Source: JBAYJM01 sp964350585 (lineage in GTDB: Bacteria > Patescibacteriota > Patescibacteriia > 2-01-FULL-39-33). From it: 21,813 nt of DNA. Location: positions 1 to 21,813 of the forward strand of contig CAYGKC010000019.1 of the NCBI GenBank assembly GCA_964350585.1. The letters are read 5' to 3'. A program made the translations under genes and the position numbers. Positions 14,405-21,813 of this stretch are shown piece by piece; positions within the stretch are counted from its first letter, which is position 1, and every line of letters starts with the position of its first letter. The notes below the pieces were generated by a model that did no database searches, had not been told where the DNA came from, and saw only the letters and a program-made list of their open reading frames with translations.

Positions 14405-17400
14405 TTACTTTTTGAAAAATTTGAGTGCCTCGCCCATTTCATTAATTTTGAATATTTTTGGCGGAGCTATGCCCAAAATTCCTTGAGGAATTCTTATTCC
14501 TCTATCAGGGGCGAATGGATCAATAATTACTCTGTGGTTTCCAAATACTTTGTGAATATTTAGAACAGGGTTATTGCCTTTAAAATCCCAAACATATTTT
14601 GTGGCATCTGTTGTAGCTTCTTGTCCGATTAATTTTGTCACAATTTCCGTTACGCCCGAAGAATCTAATCCTGGGTATGCCAGTGTGTCAGCCAGGGCTA
14701 TTTTTTGTTCTAAGTTCCAGGGTATTCTTCTTGTTAAATCTAGTATTCCTTCCATCTTGTTTCGCGGTAAAATATTGGCATATCTTTCAAAAACGGTAAA
14801 CTGATCATTTGACAAACCGCCATCGGGCGTTAAAAATAAATTTCTTTCGCTCCCCTTAAACAATTCCATTAATTTTGCGAATTCAGAATTTTGTTCAACG
14901 CCTTCTGTCAAAGAAAATCCTTCGATGCCGGTATATTTAGTCTGATTTATGAGAGCGATTGCCTGTTCTCTATTAAGATCAGCATCAAGAATAATTTGTG
15001 ACAAGTTGCTTTCGCTTGGTATTCTAGCTTGTTCAATGGCTACCATAAGAGCTCTGCCTTCTTCTGTTTTGTCTATCAAAACATTGGTAAAAAATTCTCC
15101 GTTGTGCGTAACGACAATGGCATCAGGAATTCCGTCAGGAGCAGTTTTTAAATCCGCATAGTAGAAAGCAAATTCATTTCCAAAATCTTTATTCATTTCT
15201 GTAAATTGGTTTACTGCAATTTTAGCTTCTTCCAAAGCTGAAAAATCTTCTACTGGAATTTGTGCTAACTTTTCGATCGGATAAGTATAACCTGATTCGA
15301 CTAAACCTTTTTTCAGTACTTCACCTTGAGCTTCGCCTAGCCAAGACAGTTCTCTTGCTCCGCTTTTGGCATCAGTAATTACTTCTTTAGTCGCTTGGAC
15401 TAAGTTTTCAGAAGGCTGTGGCATTTCCCTTGTTGCTTCAGTTACTGTTTTACCGCCATATAAATATTTATTGTCGCCGAGCTGTTCGGCAATAGTTGCA
15501 GTTCCGGCAGTTTCTTTTATTAACTGGTCACTTGTATATTCGGATACTGTTATATTGCCTGCGCCGTCGGTGTCAATTTTAAAAGCTACTTTATCTATGG
15601 CGCCTCCTTCCATTCTGATTTCTTGTCCAGTTGCCGGATTTACAAATCCTTTATCTATTGCTATTTTATGCGCTTGACTTCCAGCCCATTTGTCAATATT
15701 ACCGTCACTATCTGGATTATAGCCGAATTTTTGCGCATTTTCTTTCAATTGTCTAATAAAGGCATGTTCAATTCCTTCACCTTTTCGGATAGTTGCGGCT
15801 TGGAGTTGTTCTCTAAGTGTTTCAGTGCTTATGACAGGAGGGTGGGGAACTGTTTCAGTAGGTGGAACAACAGGATCAAGAATAACTTCTTCTTCCGGCA
15901 TAATTCCGGGAGCTTCACCAGGTGCAATGTCAGGAGAATCAATTATTTTTCTGCCTTCTTCAAAAAATTGAGAATGTTCGTTAGGTGAATATCCGGGAGC
16001 CTCGCCTCTTGCAATATCGTCAGAAATTTTTGCTATCTTTTCCGTTCCGGGCACTTCGCCTGGTTCAACATCAGGGGATATGCTCTGTTTTTCTAGATCT
16101 ATAATTTCTCCTTTTGCCAAATCATCAGAATCTATTTCAGCTATCTTTTCCGCTCCGGGCGCTTCGCCTGGTACAATGTCAGGGGATTCTTCTGTTGCTA
16201 AAGTTTCTTCAGAATTTTTTTGCCCTAAGTCTGAGATAAACCAACCTAAAGCTGCTCCGGCAAAGAAACCGCCTACTTTTGCTGCTGCTATTTTTGCTTT
16301 ATCGGACGTACTTATGTATTTTTCATCCTTTTCTTTTTCTTCAAGAGAATCATTTGATTCTTTGACAAAGGCGAAGGCGGATTCAGCGCTAGAAATTCTT
16401 TTTTCGATGGCAAGTTTTAATGCCTTTTCCATTTTTTTCTTTAGCGCAAGATATTCTCCGGCTTTTCCTTTTTTGTCTTTACTGGTTACTAGAAGGTATC
16501 TTCCGTAAGTAAGCAATTCATCATTCTTTGCAATTTCATTTGGTTTGGCTTTTACAAATTTTTCATGAACTTCACTAATTTCTTTTTTATTTTTGTTTAT
16601 ATAATATTCGGCTGCCATCCCTGATAACCGTGAAGTTCCAAGTCCCAATAGTATCATTCTTAGCGGCTTCCAGCTTCTGGCAGCTAAACCGACAGTGGTA
16701 AACAGTGCAGAATTTATTAGCCTGTCTGATTGGTTTTCAGCGCCGCCAAAAATAATGCCCCAAGCTCTTTTTAGGGAACTAACGGTTTTGGAGTTGCTTA
16801 CTTTTGGAGCTTGAGCAGCTTCAAGTTCTGTAGTTTTTTCTTCCGCTTTTAGAAGAGCTTCAAGTGATAATTGTATTTTTTCGCTTTTTCCGTTTTCATT
16901 TTCCAAATGTTGGGATATGAACTCCGCGATGGCCGGAGAAACTTTTTTATTGTCAGTCTTTAAAACTTTTTCATAATCAGCTTGAATTTTTTGCCTGTTT
17001 ATTAATGCTATTTCACCCGCAATGCTATTTTCGATATATGTTCTTAGTTCAGACTTGGGGTGTGACATTAATTCTATTTTTTCATTGTATTTGGCGTTTA
17101 ATTCTTCCTCTGCTTTTTTGTTTCCTCTCATTTGGTCTGCAAATCTAAGCAAGCCCAATCCTCCAAAACCAAGCCAGGCGAGAGTGCCAAATCCAGCTGT
17201 GGCGATAGATATTCCTATTGCGGTTCCCGCATAAGCTGCAACTTTTGGAAGAGCTTTTTTGATTGCTTCCTTAATGCCGACTCCTGAAGCAGATTGCATT
17301 CTTATGTATGCTTTTTGATCATCAAGGATTTTTTGAATGGCTTCCGTATTTATGCCGGTTTTTTTGCTTATTTCCTGAAGAGATTTTTGTATTTCTTCGG

Positions 17401-19999
17401 GAGTTTGTGATGCATCAATGCAGGAAATAATTTTTTGAATTTCACTTTGATATGCTGACTTTACTCCCTCTAATTGCGACATTTGAGCTTGCTTTATCAT
17501 TTCCCTGGGACTGCTTTTTTTTCTTTTGCCTGCATTTGCGATGTGCAGTTTTGTCAAAAGCATCAATTCATCTGCGTCATTACCCTTAAAAGAAACACGA
17601 TATGATTCAAAAGTATCTTTTATTTGCTCTAAAATAGAATCCAGTTTTTCGAACAGTTTGTCTTTGTCTTTAGAGCCATTTTTCTGGATTAAATTAGCCA
17701 TCGTTTCAAAAGCATGGGTTAAGTCGTCTAATTCTTTCAGATCATCTGAGCTGACAATTTTTTTATTGCTTTCAAACCAAGAAATGATGGTATCAAATTC
17801 TTCTTTTGTTTTCTTTAATTTTTTAACGTTTTCTGGAGTATCTGTTTCTTCTCCTTCTCCTTCTTTTTCTTTTTCTGTCTCTTCTGATTCAGCTTCCTCT
17901 GGTTCATTTTCTTCTGATTCAGCTTCTTCTTCCTGTTGTGTCTCTTCTGGCTCAGGTTGTGTTTCCTCTGGCTGAGATTCAGGCTCTGGTTCTGGCTGTG
18001 TTTCTTCCTGTTCAGACTCTTTCGGTTCCGTTTCAGATTCTTCTTCCGTTTTTGTTTCTTCAGATCCTGGTTCCTTTTCCTGCTGAGTTCCTTCTTGTTC
18101 TGGCTCAGCCACTTCTTCCGGTTTCTTTTCCTCTTGCGTATTGTTGTTTGTATTAGGGCTATTTTCAATTTTCCTTAATCTTTTTATAAAAAAATCAGGA
18201 ACATTGCCAGTAGCTTCTATTTCATCAATTGTAATATTTTCAGTTCTTAATAATGATAGTATGTATTCTGAATTTTCATTCTTTACTTGAGTAGTTTTTC
18301 CTTTTTTTGTGGTTTCATGTCGTAACAACTTACTGATAGAAAAACAAATTCTTCCAATTATTGCATTCTTTTCTGCTTCTTTTACCGAATCAGTTTCAGC
18401 TTCATCTTTATTTTCATTAGTTGAATTTTCGCTATTTTCCTCAGTAGCTTTTTTAAATGGCTTGTCATTTATGGAAATAATCCTATCAATATTTTTTATA
18501 TTGAGTGAATAGGTTGATTTTAGTTTCGAATTTCCAAGCCTTTCATCAATCGACATAAAAATACTGTCGCCATTTTTGGATTTATAAAATTTCACAAAAG
18601 AACCCTTGACTCTCTTGTTTGAATCTTTAAGCGAGATGATATCTCCTTTCTGTAAGTCTCTTAGTTCTTCAGGAAGTTCTTCAGGTTTTATTTCATCAAC
18701 TTCATCTTCTTGAGGTTTTCTATCGGTTTTAGAGTCAGGCTTGGAGTCATTTTTTTGCCAAAATCTGTCAATCTCAGAAACTTTAAACTTATAATCTACT
18801 TCTAAACCCTTTGGCCTTATTTTAACTACAGCTTCACCATCTTCGATGATTTCTTTAATTAATCCGGTATGCTTTTTGCCGTCTTTCATTAGAATATCGA
18901 CCAGCTTACCGTTCGGCACTTCTTTCATTTGTTTAATTAACTGAGCTATTCTGTTTCCTAATATTTCTGAGGAAAGTACAATACTGTCTTCTTCTCTGGT
19001 AACTGTTATTGTTTTCCCATTTGTACTATTTGTGTAAGCGATTTTAAAAAGGGTGGATTTATTCTTTCTGGGAATAACTTTGACTATTTCTCCTTCTGTC
19101 TGGCTCTTTTCGCCTTGAAAATAAACTTTGTCTCCAATTTTAAATTTTTCGCTAGTTTCGTTTTCATTCTTGCTTTCCTCATCGGTTTTTTCACTTTTCC
19201 CAACTATTTTATTTAAGCCTTCTTCTATTTCGCGAAAAAAGTTATTTAAAGCGACTTCGCTCTGAAAGGATTTGTTAGTGGAAAATTTTAAATATTCGAT
19301 GAGAAATTTGTTTATTTCAATTATCTGCTGTTTATTTAGTTCTTTTAGATTCCACCAATTTGGTTTCATTTCAAAATACCACCATTGATTTAACCTATCG
19401 CTATTATTTTCATCTTTAAGATTTTCGTATATTCTATTTAAGATTTTTTTATAGTTGGCTGATAACTTTGCACCTGTTAGCTTTTCAATTTCTTCTGATG
19501 TTTCGGCAAATTCTGTTATTTTAGCTTGAGAATTTTCCTCCTTATCTTCTTCCTGTTGGGAAGTATTAGTATCATCCTCTTGCGCTTGAGGCTCTGGGTT
19601 TATGTCGCCTTCAGTATTATTATCTTCAGCTTCGGAGCTAGGAATTTTATCTTCTGTTTCTTTTGCAGGTTCAACTTTTTCTTCTGCGTTTTTTTTAGCA
19701 AGGAGTTTTTTAATTTTTTTCGTAAAACTTTTACTGTCTTTATCACGATTTAAATCATTGATTTCTTCATCGCTTAGTTTTCCTAAGAATATACTAAAAC
19801 TATCTTCCTCTACATCTTTTAAGGAATTCCCATTTGCCTTTTTCTTTTTAAAGGCTTCGAAAATATTGTCTATTTTCATTTCTCTTTCAGATTTTTTTGC
19901 CTCTTCTTCTGTTCTCATCTCTTGATTTTCCGTAATTTCAGCGTCAGGAATGATTTTGTCTTCTTCTTTATTTATTTTATCTTTTTTACCTTCGCTCAT
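14405..19999 (-). CDS. giant multidomain protein with SH3-like, Glu-rich and hydrophobic segments
   Basis: The product is 1864 residues. The N-terminal 180 residues are charged and low-complexity. About 180-275 is helical with a Trp cluster (NQWWYFEMKPNWWNL). Three SH3/KOW-like barrels follow: FKIGDKVYFQGE (about 288), GKLVDILMKDGKKHTGLI (about 365) and LQKGDIISLKD (about 450). Residues about 620-722 are an almost pure Glu/Pro/Gln/Ser spacer. A helical region precedes three Gly/Ala-rich hydrophobic segments near 915-950, 1094-1125 and 1237-1259, which could insert in the membrane. Four SPD..PGE.PG repeats lie near 1270-1370. About 1395-1470 (IRKGEGIEHAFIRQL) has a LysM-like flavour, and a mixed alpha/beta C-terminus follows. 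There is no signal peptide. It starts 15 bases after the DUF5663-like gene, so the two form an operon. No catalytic motif is seen and function is unknown. Confidence 0.9.
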   Translation of the reverse strand: MSEGKKDKINKEEDKIIPDAEITENQEMRTEEEAKKSEREMKIDNIFEAFKKKKANGNSLKDVEEDSFSIFLGKLSDEEINDLNRDKDSKSFTKKIKKLLAKKNAEEKVEPAKETEDKIPSSEAEDNNTEGDINPEPQAQEDDTNTSQQEEDKEENSQAKITEFAETSEEIEKLTGAKLSANYKKILNRIYENLKDENNSDRLNQWWYFEMKPNWWNLKELNKQQIIEINKFLIEYLKFSTNKSFQSEVALNNFFREIEEGLNKIVGKSEKTDEESKNENETSEKFKIGDKVYFQGEKSQTEGEIVKVIPRKNKSTLFKIAYTNSTNGKTITVTREEDSIVLSSEILGNRIAQLIKQMKEVPNGKLVDILMKDGKKHTGLIKEIIEDGEAVVKIRPKGLEVDYKFKVSEIDRFWQKNDSKPDSKTDRKPQEDEVDEIKPEELPEELRDLQKGDIISLKDSNKRVKGSFVKFYKSKNGDSIFMSIDERLGNSKLKSTYSLNIKNIDRIISINDKPFKKATEENSENSTNENKDEAETDSVKEAEKNAIIGRICFSISKLLRHETTKKGKTTQVKNENSEYILSLLRTENITIDEIEATGNVPDFFIKRLRKIENSPNTNNNTQEEKKPEEVAEPEQEGTQQEKEPGSEETKTEEESETEPKESEQEETQPEPEPESQPEETQPEPEETQQEEEAESEENEPEEAESEETEKEKEGEGEETDTPENVKKLKKTKEEFDTIISWFESNKKIVSSDDLKELDDLTHAFETMANLIQKNGSKDKDKLFEKLDSILEQIKDTFESYRVSFKGNDADELMLLTKLHIANAGKRKKSSPREMIKQAQMSQLEGVKSAYQSEIQKIISCIDASQTPEEIQKSLQEISKKTGINTEAIQKILDDQKAYIRMQSASGVGIKEAIKKALPKVAAYAGTAIGISIATAGFGTLAWLGFGGLGLLRFADQMRGNKKAEEELNAKYNEKIELMSHPKSELRTYIENSIAGEIALINRQKIQADYEKVLKTDNKKVSPAIAEFISQHLENENGKSEKIQLSLEALLKAEEKTTELEAAQAPKVSNSKTVSSLKRAWGIIFGGAENQSDRLINSALFTTVGLAARSWKPLRMILLGLGTSRLSGMAAEYYINKNKKEISEVHEKFVKAKPNEIAKNDELLTYGRYLLVTSKDKKGKAGEYLALKKKMEKALKLAIEKRISSAESAFAFVKESNDSLEEKEKDEKYISTSDKAKIAAAKVGGFFAGAALGWFISDLGQKNSEETLATEESPDIVPGEAPGAEKIAEIDSDDLAKGEIIDLEKQSISPDVEPGEVPGTEKIAKISDDIARGEAPGYSPNEHSQFFEEGRKIIDSPDIAPGEAPGIMPEEEVILDPVVPPTETVPHPPVISTETLREQLQAATIRKGEGIEHAFIRQLKENAQKFGYNPDSDGNIDKWAGSQAHKIAIDKGFVNPATGQEIRMEGGAIDKVAFKIDTDGAGNITVSEYTSDQLIKETAGTATIAEQLGDNKYLYGGKTVTEATREMPQPSENLVQATKEVITDAKSGARELSWLGEAQGEVLKKGLVESGYTYPIEKLAQIPVEDFSALEEAKIAVNQFTEMNKDFGNEFAFYYADLKTAPDGIPDAIVVTHNGEFFTNVLIDKTEEGRALMVAIEQARIPSESNLSQIILDADLNREQAIALINQTKYTGIEGFSLTEGVEQNSEFAKLMELFKGSERNLFLTPDGGLSNDQFTVFERYANILPRNKMEGILDLTRRIPWNLEQKIALADTLAYPGLDSSGVTEIVTKLIGQEATTDATKYVWDFKGNNPVLNIHKVFGNHRVIIDPFAPDRGIRIPQGILGIAPPKIFKINEMGEALKFFKK
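15905..16190 (-). repeat. four-copy SPD-x-x-PGEAPG protein repeat
   Basis: Four copies of a short Pro/Gly/acidic motif (SPDIVPGEAPG, SPDVEPGEVPG, SDDIARGEAPG, SPDIAPGEAPG) lie between the last hydrophobic segment and the C-terminal domain of the giant protein. They probably form an extended linker. Confidence 0.8.
17820..18145 (-). repeat. Glu/Pro/Gln-rich low-complexity region
   Basis: About 105 codons of the giant protein are nearly all Glu, Pro, Gln, Ser and Thr, with recurring ETQPEPE and EAESEE units. This is probably an unstructured acidic spacer. It generates long artefactual Leu/Phe-rich frames on the opposite strand. Confidence 0.85.
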
Positions 20000-20014
20000 A
20001 TATTTGGAATATAA

Positions 20015-20332
20015 TTATTTTTTGGCATTAGAAATGAATTCAGCAGCGAACTCAGATAAACCGATTCTTATTTTTTCCTCAAGATCTGGAATTTTGTCTG
20101 AAAAAAATTCCTGCAGTTGTGAAGCGGAAGGAGCGGGGGAGACATTTATCATATCGGCGAATTTTTCACTGTCTTCTCCTTTTAAGTTATCAATGATAAT
20201 AATGCCGATTCTGCGGTTGATTTGTTCTTCCAGTTTTGGAATGTATTGTTCCTTATATTCTTCCGGCAAATCAGAAAGGCCGGCTTCAGTCAATATTTTT
20301 TCAATAAAAACTTTTCCCAAATCTTGTGTCAT
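20015..20332 (-). CDS. DUF5663-like small acidic helical protein
   Basis: The product is 105 residues, acidic and helical, without signal or membrane segment. The order of motifs (ILTEAGLSDLPEEYKEQY, LEEQINRRIGIIIIDNL, then LQEFFSDKIPDLEEKI) matches my recollection of the CPR-enriched family DUF5663, of unknown function. It is co-transcribed with the 1864-residue gene (15 bases apart), so the two products may interact. The start is ATG 20332 without a Shine-Dalgarno sequence, about 20 bases after the predicted transcription start. Confidence 0.75.
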   Translation of the reverse strand: MTQDLGKVFIEKILTEAGLSDLPEEYKEQYIPKLEEQINRRIGIIIIDNLKGEDSEKFADMINVSPAPSASQLQEFFSDKIPDLEEKIRIGLSEFAAEFISNAKK

Positions 20333-20358
20333 ATTTTTAAAATTATTTATTTTAATTA

Positions 20359-20367
20359 ATTATAGCA
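20359..20367 (-). promoter_or_regulatory. extended -10 promoter of the giant-protein operon
   Basis: On the minus strand, TGC followed by TATAAT (20364-20359) is a perfect extended -10. The -35 region (CCTTAA-like) is poor. Transcription would start near 20352. Confidence 0.6.
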
Positions 20368-20392
20368 TATTTAAATAAATTTAAGGAAATAA

Positions 20393-20434
20393 AAAAAGGC
20401 CGGGAAAGATTTCTCGATAGAAATCTTCCCGACC
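20393..20434 (-). terminator. intrinsic terminator of the GC-rich cassette
   Basis: On the minus strand, GGTCGGGAAGATTTCT pairs with AGAAATCTTTCCCGGCC around a 4-base loop (with one or two bulges), followed by seven Ts. It begins a few bases after the stop of the gene ending at 20442. Confidence 0.88.
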
Positions 20435-20441
20435 GCGATAA

Positions 20442-21011
20442 TTATGTGGTCGAAAGTGCAGGACAGTTGTCCTGCCACTGCCTCCAGGAGAAGTCCATAG
20501 ACTTCACCCAGACCACAGGACCTCCCATGAAGTCCTGCGTGCCGGGACGGCGGACGCGGACCTGGACCATGACGATACCGTCAATGGTTTTGGTTCGGCC
20601 GTTGACCGAGATGACTCTCGTCCCCGGTTTGACGTGCTGGCCGGATGACAAGAAGTCATCTCCGACCAACTCGTAGACGTTCGCCCCACCCTTCGTAATT
20701 CCTTGGATGGGACGAACCAGGTCTTCGTTGCTTTGGCAACGCAGAAGAACATTCTGCGTGCCGAGGGACTTCCTGCCTTCGATCCACCTGTTTGTGGCGG
20801 ACCGAAGTTCGGGGTTGCTGTTCACCAGGTGAACAGCAACTGCGATCAGTACGACCGCAGCCAGACCCCAGCCCCAACGTTGGCCGAGCCAACGAAGGAA
20901 CTGTCCCGTAAGTCTGCCGCCGTTTATCAGGACATTCTGACGTGTCCTGGAGGGGAGCAGAAAAAGGGAAATGGCTATAACCGCCATCAGGATAATGATA
21001 ATTGTAATCAT
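20442..21011 (-). CDS. membrane protein of unknown function, two hydrophobic segments
   Basis: The product is 189 residues from ATG 21011, chosen because AAAGGA (21022-21017) stands 5 bases upstream; longer starts overlap the preceding gene. Residues 1-20 (MITIIIILMAVIAISLFLLP) and about 48-64 (WGLAAVVLIAVAVHLV) are hydrophobic, so this is a hairpin membrane protein. The C-terminal 125 residues are soluble, with beta-like pattern (GTRVISVNGRTKTIDGIVMV, RVRRPG) and two Cys. The segment SSGQHVKPGTRVISVNG recalls the C-terminal beta-barrel of NfeD-like proteins, but I cannot claim homology. GC is about 60 percent, unlike its surroundings. It is translated in tandem with the zinc-ribbon gene (10 bases apart). 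Confidence 0.8.
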   Translation of the reverse strand: MITIIIILMAVIAISLFLLPSRTRQNVLINGGRLTGQFLRWLGQRWGWGLAAVVLIAVAVHLVNSNPELRSATNRWIEGRKSLGTQNVLLRCQSNEDLVRPIQGITKGGANVYELVGDDFLSSGQHVKPGTRVISVNGRTKTIDGIVMVQVRVRRPGTQDFMGGPVVWVKSMDFSWRQWQDNCPALSTT

Positions 21012-21021
21012 TTTAATCCTT

Positions 21022-21456
21022 TCACTCGTCATTGCCGACGAGAGTTGAAAACAAGCTATCAATGAAGCCTTGTGGCTTCCTTTTCTTTGTGGTCGTCGCC
21101 GCCTTCTTGACGCTGGCGGCGGAAAGCTCTGCACCGCAATCCGGGCAGAACTTTTTATTCGCCACCTCGTGCCCACAATTCGGACACTTGGTGATAAACC
21201 GTTTACCGCAATCGGAGCAGAACTTCGCTCCCTTTTTTACCTCCCCCCCACACTCACACTTAAAAGTGTCTGCGGGAGAGGTCGAAGCGGTCGGAGCCGG
21301 CGCTGTTACGGCCGGACTCGGTGCCGGATTCGGCGTTGGTGCCGGACTCGGTGCCGTTGCTGCCGGCAGTGCTTTTCCGCACTGGGCGCAGAACGGCGCC
21401 TTCCCGTGCGTGTCTTTTCCACACGACGGGCAGACGATTGATCCTTTAAACGGCAT
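21022..21456 (-). CDS. triple zinc-ribbon protein
   Basis: The product is 144 residues from ATG 21456, which has AAGGAGG (21469-21463) 6 bases upstream. It has three rubredoxin-like Cys4 zinc ribbons: CPSCG...FCAQCG (residues 9-27), CECGG...FCSDCG (about 66-82) and CPNCG...FCPDCG (about 88-106). An Ala/Pro/Thr linker (about 29-60) lies between the first and second. A basic tail (KKAATTTKKRKPQG) precedes a short hydrophobic helix. It is cytoplasmic and probably a protein- or RNA-binding scaffold; double zinc ribbons of this type often accompany membrane or regulatory partners. It is the first gene of a GC-rich pair with the membrane protein and has high-GC codon use, suggesting transfer. Confidence 0.88.
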   Translation of the reverse strand: MPFKGSIVCPSCGKDTHGKAPFCAQCGKALPAATAPSPAPTPNPAPSPAVTAPAPTASTSPADTFKCECGGEVKKGAKFCSDCGKRFITKCPNCGHEVANKKFCPDCGAELSAASVKKAATTTKKRKPQGFIDSLFSTLVGNDE

Positions 21457-21462
21457 AAGTAG

Positions 21463-21469
21463 CCTCCTT
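21463..21469 (-). promoter_or_regulatory. strong ribosome binding site deciding the start
   Basis: AAGGAGG on the minus strand, 6 bases before ATG 21456. It excludes the longer reading from 21510 and is stronger than that of any neighbouring AT-rich gene. Confidence 0.85.
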
Positions 21470-21572
21470 GAACCGGCTGCGCCGGTATTGTTAAAGTTCC
21501 TCAAATACATCCTTAATTTTGAAAACGTTTCTTTTCTAACCTTTTCAGAATTAATTATGCATCCAATATATA

Positions 21573-21601
21573 ATTATAGCACACTTAATGATTTTTGTCA
21601 A
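21573..21601 (-). promoter_or_regulatory. perfect consensus sigma-70 promoter
   Basis: On the minus strand, TTGACA (21601-21596), a 17-base spacer, and TATAAT (21578-21573) preceded by TGC. Every element is consensus. Transcription should start near 21566, giving a leader of about 110 bases before the zinc-ribbon gene. Confidence 0.9.
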
Positions 21602-21739
21602 TAGTTTAAAATTTATTAAGTTAAAAAATGTTTAAATTTAAATAAAAATACTAGAATTTAGTAAAAAATCAGCTATTTTTTCTTCATAAAATTAATATTA
21701 ATGAATATAATTATTGTAATTAATGAGTTCTGACAATTT

Positions 21740-21813
21740 TTATGAAGCAAAGAATATTTTTAAAAATTTGAATTCATTTTTTAATTCGTTATAACGTCTA
21801 CGTTCATCTTTTG
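21740..21813 (-). CDS. possible 3' end of a gene cut by the window edge
   Basis: The minus-strand frame stays open from the window edge for 23 codons and ends in TAA at 21742-21740, reading KDERRRYNELKNEF and then a hydrophobic tail. The charged composition looks protein-like in very AT-rich DNA, but the stretch is too short to be sure. The interval 21602-21739 otherwise shows only A/T-rich sequence and a weak A/T-only hairpin near 21663-21681. Confidence 0.35.
   Translation of the reverse strand, partial: KDERRRYNELKNEFKFLKIFFAS

Noticed and set aside
17526..18178. Several plus-strand Leu/Phe/Ser-rich frames and a minus-strand Lys-rich frame
   Set aside because: They are shadows of the Glu/Pro/Gln-rich region of the 1864-residue gene; translations are extreme low complexity.
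20446..21604. Plus-strand and alternate-frame ORFs across the GC-rich cassette
   Set aside because: High GC lowers stop frequency in all frames. The minus-strand pair has ribosome sites, zinc-ribbon motifs and membrane segments, and the others have none.
21663..21681. A/T-only hairpin as a terminator for the right-edge gene
   Set aside because: The stem has no G-C pair and the sequence is generally A/T homopolymeric, so it cannot be told from background.

Overview
This window reads as chromosome from a Candidate Phyla Radiation (Patescibacteria, Parcubacteria-like) genome. The support is indirect: strongly AT-rich DNA, most genes without a Shine-Dalgarno sequence, large unfamiliar secreted or membrane proteins with NTG/Asn repeats, a small protein resembling DUF5663, and a DUF333 lipoprotein-like gene with a WxC...GNP...C motif that I associate with CPR genomes. 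No rRNA, tRNA, insertion sequence, integrase or CRISPR array was seen. A run of exactly 100 Ns (7982-8081) is an assembly gap.

Layout. (1) 1-930: a self-contained cassette with a near-consensus promoter, a membrane-anchored protein of unknown function with higher GC than its neighbours, and two terminators back to back. (2) 1072-7135, plus strand: a coiled-coil protein, a small basic protein, a possible ADP-ribosyltransferase-fold protein, a Na+/Ca2+ exchanger with no ordinary start codon, an SGNH esterase, a patatin-like phospholipase, an anchored DUF333 protein and a DUF1059 protein. (3) 7172-12173, minus strand: two tandem genes for secreted Asn-rich repeat proteins of about 549 and at least 1092 residues, the second interrupted by the gap. 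(4) 12342-14355: an OmpR-type response regulator transcribed divergently from the repeat genes, facing a soluble PAS histidine kinase across a bidirectional terminator. (5) 14405-20332, minus strand: a 105-residue DUF5663-like protein followed 15 bases later by a 1864-residue multidomain protein with three SH3-like segments, a long Glu/Pro-rich spacer and three Gly/Ala-rich hydrophobic segments. (6) 20393-21601: a GC-rich (about 60 percent) two-gene cassette, with its own consensus promoter and terminator, encoding a triple zinc-ribbon protein and a two-segment membrane protein. (7) The right edge may hold the last codons of another minus-strand gene.

How it may work together (inference). The repeat proteins are probably a cell-surface or fibre-forming layer, and the adjacent response regulator shares their upstream region, so it is the obvious candidate regulator. 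The exchanger, SGNH esterase and patatin genes are closely spaced and may be co-transcribed; the two hydrolases suggest acyl-lipid turnover. The strongest candidates for an undescribed system are the tandem Asn-repeat secreted proteins with their two-component pair, the DUF5663-like/giant protein pair, and the GC-rich zinc-ribbon/membrane pair. Several promoters here share a TTGNCA / 17 bp / TGN-TATAAT or TGN-TAGTAT architecture.
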